Part shown: positions 34,793 to 43,329 of the stretch, piece by piece
Position numbering within the stretch: position 1 is the stretch's first letter
Layout: the number at the start of each line of letters is the position of its first letter
NCBI RefSeq assembly: GCF_014651675.1
Contig: NZ_BMXI01000016.1
Location: forward strand, 62,001-126,000
DNA length: 64,000 bases
Direction of reading: 5' to 3'
Source of the DNA: Roseibacillus persicicus
Lineage (GTDB): Bacteria; Verrucomicrobiota; Verrucomicrobiia; Verrucomicrobiales; Akkermansiaceae
The notes under the pieces: generated by a model
Told to the model about the DNA's origin: nothing
The model's database searches: none
The model's input: only the letters and a program-made list of their open reading frames with translations
Translations under genes and position numbers: made by a program

Positions 34793-35967
34793 TAGAGAAT
34801 TTTCAATGTGGCGAGTCCGATCATGGCGAAGAGAATGGAAAGGATCCAAAAGCGGACGATCACTTGGGTTTCCTTCCATCCACCCAACTCAAAGTGGTGA
34901 TGGATGGGTGACATGCGAAAGATTCGTTTACCGGTGGACTTGAAGCTCGCGACCTGAAGCACGACCGACATGGCCTCCATCACAAAAACTCCACCGATAA
35001 TCACCAAGAGAAGTTCCTGCCGGACGCAAATCGCAGTGGTGCCAATACACCCTCCAATCGCCAACGAACCCGTATCCCCCATGAATACTTTTGCAGGAAA
35101 ACAGTTGAACCAAAGAAAACCAAAACCCGCTCCTACGAGGGCCATCATCACAACAACCAGCTCCCCCACCGCAGGGTTGAACGGCACGTTGAGATAGTCG
35201 TGGGCATTCTCATTGCCAGCCACATAGGCAAGAACCGCATACGCCAACGAAACGGTGATGGTGCAGCCAATGGCCAGACCATCCAATCCGTCTGTTAGGT
35301 TCACGGCGTTGGAAGCCCCCATGATAACCACGACAAAGAAAGGAATCGCGAAGAATCCCATCGCAATGATAGGAGATTTGGAGAGAGGGAACGAGAGGTC
35401 CGAAATGCGGCGTGAGCTTTCTTTCCACACTTCCTCGCTGTCGGCAAACAACCAGAGATTGGTCTCCGGCTTGGTAAAAACAAAAAGGGCCACCAATAAC
35501 CCGATTACCAGCTGCCAGAAAAGCTTGGTCCTACCGCTGACGCCGTCGGAAGTCTTCTTCACGACCTTGGCGTAATCATCGACAAAACCTAGCAGACCCA
35601 ATCCCAGCATCGCACACATCGTGACCGTCACGAAGGGGTTAAGCACCCGGCCGCAAATCAGAACTGCAACTAGAACTGAACCCAAAATCATCACTCCACC
35701 CATGGTAGGAGTGCCTGCTTTCTGGCCGTGCAGCTCCGCCAATTTGTGTACTTCATCCGCCGTCCGAATCGGTTGGCCGACCTTCAGCGAAATCAACTTA
35801 CGGATGATACGGGGACCAAATGTGAGAGTGAGACCAAAGGTCATCAAGGCCGCAAGTCCTCCTCTAACAGAAAGATATTTAAACAAGCGCAAGAAGCTAA
35901 AGGTATCAGCCCAGCTCTCTCCGGCCTCATTGGCCTTCATCCAAAGTTCGTAAATCCAGTATAACAT
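34792..35967 (-). CDS. mraY: phospho-N-acetylmuramoyl-pentapeptide transferase
   Basis: 391 residues from ATG 35967, which overlaps the murF stop (TAATG). About ten membrane segments. Signatures are GTPTMGGVMI, GFVDDYAKV, NLTDGLDGLA (catalytic Asp cluster) and the histidine loop SPIHHHFELGGWKE near the end. It makes lipid I on undecaprenyl phosphate. Slightly longer than E. coli MraY (360), because of an extended N-terminus and loops. Frames starting upstream of 35967 lie inside murF and are not used. Confidence 0.95.
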   Translation of the reverse strand: MLYWIYELWMKANEAGESWADTFSFLRLFKYLSVRGGLAALMTFGLTLTFGPRIIRKLISLKVGQPIRTADEVHKLAELHGQKAGTPTMGGVMILGSVLVAVLICGRVLNPFVTVTMCAMLGLGLLGFVDDYAKVVKKTSDGVSGRTKLFWQLVIGLLVALFVFTKPETNLWLFADSEEVWKESSRRISDLSFPLSKSPIIAMGFFAIPFFVVVIMGASNAVNLTDGLDGLAIGCTITVSLAYAVLAYVAGNENAHDYLNVPFNPAVGELVVVMMALVGAGFGFLWFNCFPAKVFMGDTGSLAIGGCIGTTAICVRQELLLVIIGGVFVMEAMSVVLQVASFKSTGKRIFRMSPIHHHFELGGWKETQVIVRFWILSILFAMIGLATLKIL

Positions 35968-37328
35968 TAGTCTTGGGGGAAAATTTGTTTCATTACTTTC
36001 TCGATGGCGGCGGTGCGACTGCCTTTGAAGAGGACGACGTCGCCAGCTTGCAGCTCTTGGGTTAGCCACTGCGCGGCATCCTCGCGCGAATCAAAATGAC
36101 GGTCACTTCCAGCGCCTTGGGAAATCCCCTTGGCCCCCGTTCCAACCGAAACAACCTGGACCTCCCGCTCTGCCGCGAACTCACCGAGCGAATGATGCGC
36201 CTGGGGAGCGGTTTCACCGATTTCGGCCATCATCCCGAGCACCGCAAAGTGTCGCCCACCCGGTCCCGCTTGTCTCTCGACAAGGGTCTCTAGACCTGCT
36301 CGCATCGATTCGGGGTTTGCATTGTAGGTATCGTCCAGAATCGTGATATCGCGCGACTTGAAGGAGCGCAATCGCCCGCTGGTCAACTCCGTCGCGACCA
36401 GCCCCTCGGCAATCTCGCCGAGAGTCAGTCCCAGGCAACGTCCTGCGGCAGCGGCTAACAAGGCGTTTGTCACCATATGACGACCAGCAACCGAAAGCTC
36501 TACGGGAATTCGTCCTTCGCCCTCTATCACGAGAGTAAACTTCATCCCCTCTCCGGAACCATCGATTTCTTCGGCTCTCACTTCGCCCCGACCGTTGCCA
36601 ACAGCTACCACGGAGGCCTTCGTTCTGGCCTTGAAGTAGTTGAGATAGTCACAGGAAGCGGGGACCATTAGGGTTCCGATTTCTGGCAAAGCTCTTGCCA
36701 AGGCACCCTTCTCCTCCGCGATCGCGTCGCGTGTTCCCATGTATTCGATATGAGCACTTCCAATATTGGTGATGATGCCCAGATGCGGCAGCGCAATTTC
36801 GCAAAGAGGAGCAATCTCACCGGGATGGTTCATCCCCATCTCAAAGACTCCAACCTCATCATCTTCGGTGAGAGACAGCACACTGAGAGGCACACCGATA
36901 TGATTGTTTAAGTTCCCTTGGGTCGCCCGCACCTGATACCGCTGACTCAGCACTGAACGGGTAAAGTCCTTGGTGGAAGTTTTGCCATTGGAACCAGTCA
37001 AGCCCACGACCGGAATCGCAAGTTCTACCCGCCACCAACGAGCCAAGCGTTGCAACCCGATCAAGGTATCAGGAACCACGATCAAGCCCTCACGATTGAC
37101 TGCCGCTTCTTCACTATCGACCAAGGCTCCAACCGCACCCGCATCCAATGCGGAGCCGACGTAATCGTGTCCATCGAAGCGCTCTCCCCGCAGGGCGATA
37201 TAGAGCTCGCCCCCTGCTAGCTGACGAGTATCGGTCGATACTCCATTGACCACAACGATATCTCCTCCCCCGTTGGGAAGTTCTCCACCGATGGCATCGG
37301 CAATCTCAGCTAGCGTAATATCCTTCAT
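35967..37328 (-). CDS. murF: UDP-N-acetylmuramoyl-tripeptide-D-alanyl-D-alanine ligase
   Basis: 453 residues. TGSNGKTSTKDF is the ATP loop, GMNHPGEI the middle motif, and ILDDTYNANPESM the C-terminal motif, all typical of MurF. It adds D-Ala-D-Ala to the UDP-MurNAc tripeptide. Its ATG overlaps the murE stop by four bases (ATGA) and its stop overlaps the mraY start. Confidence 0.95.
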   Translation of the reverse strand: MKDITLAEIADAIGGELPNGGGDIVVVNGVSTDTRQLAGGELYIALRGERFDGHDYVGSALDAGAVGALVDSEEAAVNREGLIVVPDTLIGLQRLARWWRVELAIPVVGLTGSNGKTSTKDFTRSVLSQRYQVRATQGNLNNHIGVPLSVLSLTEDDEVGVFEMGMNHPGEIAPLCEIALPHLGIITNIGSAHIEYMGTRDAIAEEKGALARALPEIGTLMVPASCDYLNYFKARTKASVVAVGNGRGEVRAEEIDGSGEGMKFTLVIEGEGRIPVELSVAGRHMVTNALLAAAAGRCLGLTLGEIAEGLVATELTSGRLRSFKSRDITILDDTYNANPESMRAGLETLVERQAGPGGRHFAVLGMMAEIGETAPQAHHSLGEFAAEREVQVVSVGTGAKGISQGAGSDRHFDSREDAAQWLTQELQAGDVVLFKGSRTAAIEKVMKQIFPQD

Positions 37329-38815
37329 GCGCTTTCTTTTTGATTCAATCTTTCCACCACTTCGATGGCCTTTCGCACCTCAACGCGGTCGTCGAAGGTG
37401 GTCCTTTCGCCCCTGAAGATCTGATAGTCCTCATGTCCTTTCCCTGCGATGAGGATGATATCGGTAGGCTTGGCTGCTTCGATTGCAGTGCGGATAGCCT
37501 GCCGACGGTCGGGGACACTACGAAACGCAGTTCCGACGAAACCTTTCTCCACGTCCGCGATGATCGCAGCCGGGTCTTCATCGCGAGGATTGTCTGAAGT
37601 AACAATGCAGAAATCGCTATCCTTCTCCGCTGCCCGAGCCATCGGAGCTCGCTTCCCACGATCGCGGCTTCCTCCGCAGCCAAAAACCGTGATCAAGCGT
37701 GACGGATTGAGTTCCCGAAGAGTTCGACAAACATTCTGAATCGCGTCGGGCGTATGAGCGTAATCTACAAAAACCGCCGCCCCATTGATCATCCCGGCAA
37801 GTTCCAGTCGACCTGGAACCCCGGTAACATTCTTCAGAGCTGCAACGGCATCGCGCAAAGAGACCCCAATGGCATCGACCGCAGCCAAGGCAGCCAATGC
37901 ATTTAAAACATTGAAGCGACCGATCATAGGTAGCCTTACCAGGAAGGACTTTCCTTTCGCTTCCATTTGAAACTCCATGCCTTTCGCGTTTTGCTTGATT
38001 CGGCCTGCTTGAAAGTCGCAATTACTACCAAAACCGTAGCTCACCAACTTGAGGCGACCTTCGAAGTCTTTCATGAGCTCTTCACCATAGCGATCGTCGC
38101 TATTAATCACCCCGACACCCTTGGGACTATGGGCAGCCATATCGCTAAAGAGAATCTTCTTGGCCGCGAAGTAGTTGTCCATCGTGCCGTGATAGTCCAA
38201 GTGATCTTGAGTCAGATTGGTAAAGACCCCTACCTGAAAGTTCAGTCCCCGCACCCGACCTTGCTCCAATCCGTGAGAAGACACTTCCATCGCAACTCCG
38301 TGACAGCCGTTATCACGCATACGGCCCAGAAGGTTTTGCAACTCGATCGCACCAGGAGTTGTGTGGGTCGAAGTTGTCACTTTAACCCCATCATCCACCT
38401 GAATCGTGCCAATCATTCCAGCCCGCTGCCGGACCTGCTTCAGAATACCGTGAACCAAAAAGGCAATCGTTGTCTTCCCGTTGGTTCCGGTTATACCGAT
38501 CAGATTGAGATCAGCCGAAGGCGATCCTGCCTGAAGATCCGCGAGAATAGCCAAGGCGTCCCGGGAATTGGCAACTTGGATCCAAGTGCCGTCAAAGCCA
38601 TCGATTGGTCCCTCCTCCGCTACAATAGCTGCTGCCCCCCCCGCAATCGCGGTGGGAATGTATTTATGCCCATCAAAGACCGTCCCCTTAACCGCAACAA
38701 AAATACTGCCAGTTTGAACAAAACGGGAGTCGTCAATTACTGTGCCCAACTCACCCTCGCGGGGGCCAGTAATGCGGGCCTTCGGGAGGCAGGGAATGAT
38801 TTCGCTTAGGTTCAT
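37325..38815 (-). CDS. murE: UDP-N-acetylmuramoylalanyl-D-glutamate-2,6-diaminopimelate ligase
   Basis: 496 residues. ATP loop GTNGKTT at 110-116, HLDYHGTMDNYFAAK at about 205-219, and DNPRDEDP at 408-415. The DNPR motif specifies meso-diaminopimelate in MurE, so the organism has DAP-type peptidoglycan. Overlaps ftsI (stop region) and murF by four bases each. Confidence 0.95.
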   Translation of the reverse strand: MNLSEIIPCLPKARITGPREGELGTVIDDSRFVQTGSIFVAVKGTVFDGHKYIPTAIAGGAAAIVAEEGPIDGFDGTWIQVANSRDALAILADLQAGSPSADLNLIGITGTNGKTTIAFLVHGILKQVRQRAGMIGTIQVDDGVKVTTSTHTTPGAIELQNLLGRMRDNGCHGVAMEVSSHGLEQGRVRGLNFQVGVFTNLTQDHLDYHGTMDNYFAAKKILFSDMAAHSPKGVGVINSDDRYGEELMKDFEGRLKLVSYGFGSNCDFQAGRIKQNAKGMEFQMEAKGKSFLVRLPMIGRFNVLNALAALAAVDAIGVSLRDAVAALKNVTGVPGRLELAGMINGAAVFVDYAHTPDAIQNVCRTLRELNPSRLITVFGCGGSRDRGKRAPMARAAEKDSDFCIVTSDNPRDEDPAAIIADVEKGFVGTAFRSVPDRRQAIRTAIEAAKPTDIILIAGKGHEDYQIFRGERTTFDDRVEVRKAIEVVERLNQKESA

Positions 38816-40698
38816 TGGCTGGCTAGCGGCGCTACGACCGCACGGGTAGGTTTTAGGTTCATGGCGGAGGCCAAGCGGCCCGCAACTTTCGAGAAGATGG
38901 GAGCGGCAATAGTGCCGCCTCCATGTGAGGCATTGGGAGTGCGCGGATCATCGATGACCACCACGCAAACAAACTCGGGATTATCAACTGGAAGCATTCC
39001 GGCAAAGGAGGCGACTTTGCGATTCTTATCGTATCCCCCATCGATCACCTTCCAGGCGGTGCCAGTCTTGCCCGCCACACCGAAGCCCGGAACCGCTCCC
39101 AGGGTCGCTGTCCCTCCAGGCTCAGTCACAGTGGCCAATGCGCGGCGCATCATCTTGGCGGTCTCTGGAGAGATCACCTGACGAATCACTTCTGGTTCAT
39201 AGGTTTCAATCCGTTGCCCGTTGGGCATCATCACCGATTTCACAAGAAGTGGCTTCATCAACTTGCCACCGTTGGCGATTGCGCAATAGGCATTGGCAAC
39301 CTGCAGCGGGGTGACGTTGACGGCATAGCCATAGCACTTGGAAGCAAACTCGCGATTATTGGTGCTCCGACTGGTTAGGCCAGCCTGCTCCCCACCAAGA
39401 TCGATACCAGTTCTCTTTCCGAAACCATAGGCTTCCATGTAATCATAGAAGCGCTCACGTCCCACCATCTTCGCAAATTGATAGGTTCCGATGTTGCTCG
39501 ATTTGGCCAAAACCTCTTCCAAGGTCAACCAACCGAAGGGGGCATAGTCTTTCACGGGTGGCTTCAACTCGTTGCAGACTCCATCGTGACAGAAGACGCG
39601 GGTCCAAGAGTTGGCCAATCCACACTCAATTGCGGCTGAGGTCGCAATGATCTTGAAAGTCGATCCGGGCTCATAAACGGCTTGAGTGGCATAGTTCACT
39701 CCCGCCACATCGACATTTTCACGCTTATTAAGATCATAAGTCGGCCGACTGGCCATGGCCAGAACCTCTCCGGTCTGTGGCTTCATCACCACGATCGCCC
39801 CCCTCACCGATTCGGCAAAGGCCAAACCCGCATCGAGTTCCTCTTCGACTATTGCCTGAAGCCCGAGATCCAGCGCCAACTGGACATCCCTCCCAGTGAT
39901 GGGAGGCATGATCACGCCACTTGTTTTCCCCAAGGGAAGATTGCGGGCATCCCGCTTGGTGATCTCGTAACCATCCTTGCCATGAAGGTAGCGCGACATC
40001 GCTTTCTCGATTCCCGCAACGCCCTCACCCTTGTAATTTACGAGTCCCACTACATGGGCCGCGAGCTTGGGATTGGGATAAATTCGCCGATAGCTTTTTT
40101 CAAAACGAAGACATTGGATACGGTTCTCTTTAACCGAATCCTGAATCCGGTCGGCAATCTCCTCGGGAATCTCCTTCGCCAGAATCTGCTCTCCTCGAGC
40201 ACCTCTCTTGACCGGACCAATCTTGGCCAAAAGATCATCGCGATGCTCATACTCGTCCAAGTGCGGGGTCAAGATATTGGCGAGAAAAGCAAGGTGCTGC
40301 TGCACGATCTCCTCATCACTTCGATTGGAAAGGATATCGTGACGGATCGAGCTGACAATGCGGTCTCTCCGTTGTTCACTGCCCGAAGCCCAGTCTTCAT
40401 GAAGCACCGCGCGGGCATGAGCGACTCCGGCGGCAACCACGGAAGCGTCTGCTAGATTTTTCTTATCTACTATAATTGTAGTAACCGGATTATTTCGAGC
40501 AATCACCTCTTCATTACGATCGACGATGTATCCATTCTGAGCCAGCAACGGACGCTTGACGGTCCGGCCTGGATTAGAGCTCGAGAGATCGTCAGCAGAC
40601 CCCCATTGCAAGTAAATGAGACGACCCGAAAGCGCGCTGAGCCCGGCCACCAGAGCCAGGCACACCATCAAAACACGCACTTGTAATCCTTTGGTCAT
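38812..40698 (-). CDS. ftsI: class B penicillin-binding protein FtsI (PBP3-like)
   Basis: 628 residues. One membrane helix (about 8-27), a pedestal/dimerisation domain to about 255, then the transpeptidase domain with STFK at 346-349 (catalytic S346), SSN at 400-402 and KTGT near residue 545. It crosslinks septal peptidoglycan as partner of FtsW. No PASTA domain is visible at the C-terminus. Its ATG follows the FtsL-like stop directly. Confidence 0.94.
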   Translation of the reverse strand: MTKGLQVRVLMVCLALVAGLSALSGRLIYLQWGSADDLSSSNPGRTVKRPLLAQNGYIVDRNEEVIARNNPVTTIIVDKKNLADASVVAAGVAHARAVLHEDWASGSEQRRDRIVSSIRHDILSNRSDEEIVQQHLAFLANILTPHLDEYEHRDDLLAKIGPVKRGARGEQILAKEIPEEIADRIQDSVKENRIQCLRFEKSYRRIYPNPKLAAHVVGLVNYKGEGVAGIEKAMSRYLHGKDGYEITKRDARNLPLGKTSGVIMPPITGRDVQLALDLGLQAIVEEELDAGLAFAESVRGAIVVMKPQTGEVLAMASRPTYDLNKRENVDVAGVNYATQAVYEPGSTFKIIATSAAIECGLANSWTRVFCHDGVCNELKPPVKDYAPFGWLTLEEVLAKSSNIGTYQFAKMVGRERFYDYMEAYGFGKRTGIDLGGEQAGLTSRSTNNREFASKCYGYAVNVTPLQVANAYCAIANGGKLMKPLLVKSVMMPNGQRIETYEPEVIRQVISPETAKMMRRALATVTEPGGTATLGAVPGFGVAGKTGTAWKVIDGGYDKNRKVASFAGMLPVDNPEFVCVVVIDDPRTPNASHGGGTIAAPIFSKVAGRLASAMNLKPTRAVVAPLASQ

Positions 40699-41037
40699 CT
40701 ACTCTGCACTAGCCATCTCAGGGACAGCCCCGATGGCGGAAATATCTTCAATCACTTCCAAGGGAATTCCCCGGAGGTTGGTCTTGGAAGCCACTAGGGT
40801 GTTGCGGAGATCCCAGCGGTTCTCCAATTGCCCGAGACGAATATCGAGATTCGTCACATCACGCTCATGCTCCTTGATGCGGCGCTCCACGCGCTCGATC
40901 TCGCGAACGACTTCCAGCTGGCGGTTCTTCATCACCGTATGAAAGACACCAGTTGTCCCCAACGATAGCGCCGTCAAAATCAAGAGGGCAAACATGGCGG
41001 GACTGAGATTGGCTTTCTTCTTTTTGTTTTTGCTCAT
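40699..41037 (-). CDS. FtsL-like small bitopic division protein
   Basis: 112 residues. Basic tail (1-9), a single membrane helix (about 14-36), then a coiled coil (about 40-75) with heptads such as VVREIERVERRIKEHERDVTNLDIRL. Between rsmH and ftsI, exactly the place of ftsL. Sequence alone would not prove it; topology and position do. It overlaps rsmH by four bases. Confidence 0.78.
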   Translation of the reverse strand: MSKNKKKKANLSPAMFALLILTALSLGTTGVFHTVMKNRQLEVVREIERVERRIKEHERDVTNLDIRLGQLENRWDLRNTLVASKTNLRGIPLEVIEDISAIGAVPEMASAE

Positions 41038-42092
41038 CGTCTTTTTGCCAGGCGCAGCTTGGCACTGCGGGCGCGTGTGTTCTGGGCCAACTCCCCTTCG
41101 GTGGCCGCGATGGCCTTGCGCGAGACGAGGTCCCAGGCAAGGTCAGGATTGGGGCGAGGTTCCGGCCACTCGGGCCGGTCGAGAAACTTGACGCTTCTCT
41201 TTTTCAAAAATTGTTTCACCAAACGGTCTTCCAAACTGTGGAAAGTGATGACCGCGAGAACTCCGCCGGGCTTGATGACATCTTCCGCCGCCTCCAAACC
41301 GGCCGTCACCGAGTCTAACTCGGTATTGACCGCCATGCGAAGGGCTTGAAAAACCCGCGTGGCAGGATGCTTGCGACCACGGCCGCCCATCACCTTTTCC
41401 ACACAACTCGCAAGTTGCAAAGTGGTGGTGAACTCTTCCTCTTCGCGAGCGCGCACGATGGCGGCGGCGATTCGGCGGGAGGCTTTTTCCTCCCCATACT
41501 GAAAGAAGATATTGGCGAGATCCTCCGCGGAACGCTGGTTCACCCAATCGGCCGCGGTCTCCCCCGCCGCCTGATCCATCCGCATATCGAGAGGGCCATC
41601 CTTTTGAAAAGAAAACCCGCGCCCGGCCTGATCCAGCTGCCAGGAGGACACCCCCAAGTCCAGCAGCACACCATCAACAGACCGCGCGGGCACTACCGAA
41701 CGCATCTCCGAAAAATTTCCCTGCTCGGCGCGAAAGCGGTCACCAAAGACCTCCAGTCGTTTGCCCGCATAGGCCAAGGCATCGCCATCGCGATCCATTC
41801 CCACCACGTGAGCTCCAGCTTCTAACAGCCGCTCACTATGTCCCCCGCCACCGAGGGTGCCATCTAAAATCAATTTGTCCTCTTCGGGCTCCAGACCAGC
41901 CAAGACCTCGTCCATTAGAACGGGCTTGTGATAGAACTCCTGCTCATTACCTCCACCAGCTTGTTCGCCGCTGGAGGAATTATGGAAAACGTGACCCCGC
42001 CATCCCGGCACCACCGAGTCCACCATCCGTCCTAAAACGGCAAGGCAGTCGGTCGAGCCGGCGAGTGCCGGAATGAATGCGGGTGTCAGCAT
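41034..42092 (-). CDS. rsmH: 16S rRNA (cytosine(1402)-N4)-methyltransferase RsmH, with unusual N-terminal start region
   Basis: 352 residues from ATG 42092. The family normally begins at the equivalent of FYHKPVLMDEVLAGL, which starts only at about residue 53; motif I DGTLGGGGHSERLL and MDRDGDAL follow. The preceding 51 residues are unlike RsmH, and their first codons lie inside the repeat array. Alternative starts are ATG 42029 or the two GTG codons shortly after; an in-frame ATG next to FYHKPVL is absent. RsmH methylates C1402 of 16S rRNA. Downstream the gene overlaps the ftsL-like ORF by four bases. Confidence 0.92.
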   Translation of the reverse strand: MLTPAFIPALAGSTDCLAVLGRMVDSVVPGWRGHVFHNSSSGEQAGGGNEQEFYHKPVLMDEVLAGLEPEEDKLILDGTLGGGGHSERLLEAGAHVVGMDRDGDALAYAGKRLEVFGDRFRAEQGNFSEMRSVVPARSVDGVLLDLGVSSWQLDQAGRGFSFQKDGPLDMRMDQAAGETAADWVNQRSAEDLANIFFQYGEEKASRRIAAAIVRAREEEEFTTTLQLASCVEKVMGGRGRKHPATRVFQALRMAVNTELDSVTAGLEAAEDVIKPGGVLAVITFHSLEDRLVKQFLKKRSVKFLDRPEWPEPRPNPDLAWDLVSRKAIAATEGELAQNTRARSAKLRLAKRR

Positions 42093-42604
42093 GTTTTCCA
42101 GTGTTCCAATCCTGTTTTTATCCAGTAAATCCGTAGTGTCGAAGGAGGCCCGAGGCCTGCCCTTCGCGCGTCACTTGGAAAGTTGCCACCCCGCGCCCAC
42201 GATTGGACGACGCGAAAAATCCCTCACCAGCAAGGCAGAAGGTCTTCGCCATCCAGGTCCGCAAGCGGAGGGGTGACAACAGTGTTCCAGTGTTCCAGTT
42301 ATCCAGTAAAGTCGTCAGGAAACTGTCACCACTCCGGGCCTCTCGAGGGCCCTCTCCCAGCAAAGCAATCTCTTTGGCAAGGCAGTTCTGCCGAGCAAGA
42401 GCTTTCGATTCGCGCCGGAGTGGCGACATTGTTCCAGTTATCCAGTTATCCAGTAAAATTGTCGGGAAACTGCCGCCACTCCGAGCCTCGCGAAGGCTCG
42501 TTCCGGGCAGAAAGCACCTTTCGGCAAGGCAGTCTTGCCGGGTCGGAGTTTTCGCTTGGTATCGGAGTGACAGCATTGTTCCAGTGTTCCAGTTATCCAG
42601 TAAA
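42083..42604. repeat. tandem array of 147-bp repeats with nested 8-bp sub-repeats, in the mraZ-rsmH gap
   Basis: The 528-base gap between mraZ and rsmH holds no gene. The landmark TCCAGTAAA occurs at 42121, 42302, 42449 and 42596, so two exact 147-base periods and one of 181 are present. Each unit begins with an octamer array (TGTTCCAG, TGTTCCAG or TTATCCAG in tandem, then TAAA), followed by a GGAAACTGYCRCCACTCCG block, a short GC-rich stem (GGGCCTCTCGAGGGCCC-like, GAGCCTCGCGAAGGCTC-like) and a GGCAAGGCAGT block. The copy nearest rsmH is most diverged. On the minus strand this lies in the 5' leader of the rsmH-to-murG transcript. Confidence 0.9.
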
Positions 42605-42620
42605 TTCATCGTTCCACGCC

Positions 42621-43127
42621 TTAGCCAAAGTCGACTGAGTCGTAGAGGTCTTCCAAAATCTTCGCTTCCTTCTCGCGCAGCTCTTCCACATCTTTGGGGG
42701 CAACCAGGTCGAAGGCTGCCCCGCGCCCAAAAAGGTGGACTGACTCCCCCGCCTCCAGGCCGTGTGCTTGCGCGGTCTTCTTGGGCACCGCCAACTTGCC
42801 CTGGTCGTTCAAAGTCACCGATTCGCTCCCTGCGTACACCGCTTGCTTCTGCGCGTTGCGAACGCCCGGGGCCACCTCGGCATTGGAGGCAATCGACTCG
42901 ATAACCGCTTCGAATGCTTCCTGAGTCATCGCCCGCAGGACGGGAACCTTGAGGTGCTTCCACTTCAAGAGACGCAGCTGAACGGTCTGGCCACTGGCAG
43001 GACGCCACGCAGAGGGCACGGAAACTCGATACTTGGTATCTAGTTTGTGTTCTACGACGCCTTCAAGGCTCTGACTCGGTACACCCACGCTTTGACTTGG
43101 TTCCTTTCGGTGCACAGTAGTACACAA
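42621..43127 (-). CDS. mraZ: transcriptional regulator MraZ
   Basis: 168 residues from TTG 43127. This start is favoured by an AAGGGG ribosome-binding site five bases upstream. Two SpoVT-AbrB-type motifs, DTKYRVSVP and DQGKLAVPKK, are the MraZ DNA-binding loops. MraZ usually opens the dcw cluster and represses it, as here; the other genes follow after the repeat array. The first 20 residues are longer than in most MraZ. Upstream, TGTAC motifs recur (about 43154, 43122, and inside the coding start), a possible operator. Confidence 0.93.
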   Translation of the reverse strand: MCTTVHRKEPSQSVGVPSQSLEGVVEHKLDTKYRVSVPSAWRPASGQTVQLRLLKWKHLKVPVLRAMTQEAFEAVIESIASNAEVAPGVRNAQKQAVYAGSESVTLNDQGKLAVPKKTAQAHGLEAGESVHLFGRGAAFDLVAPKDVEELREKEAKILEDLYDSVDFG

Positions 43128-43329
43128 TAAGTCCCCTTTGGGTCAATATTTTAATACTGAGTACACTTTGGAAATCTTAATAACTATTGCGGTTGCAATG
43201 TTTTTAGAATTTTCATTTCGTGTCAGCGGATATTTAATAAAACTTTAATAAGTTACACAAAAGAGCTGGGAACGTCATATTTCCCCGTTCTTCGCGTTTC
43301 CTTTTTCTAAAATTGGAGCACCCTTCCCC

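Noticed and set aside
42083-42604. CRISPR array
   Set aside because: The repeated unit is 147 bp with similar content throughout, without short constant repeats separated by unique spacers, and no cas gene is present.
42118-43008. 296-codon minus-strand frame with repeated LLDNWNTG
   Set aside because: It reads through the 147-bp repeats and through mraZ in another frame. The peptide repeats simply mirror the DNA octamers.
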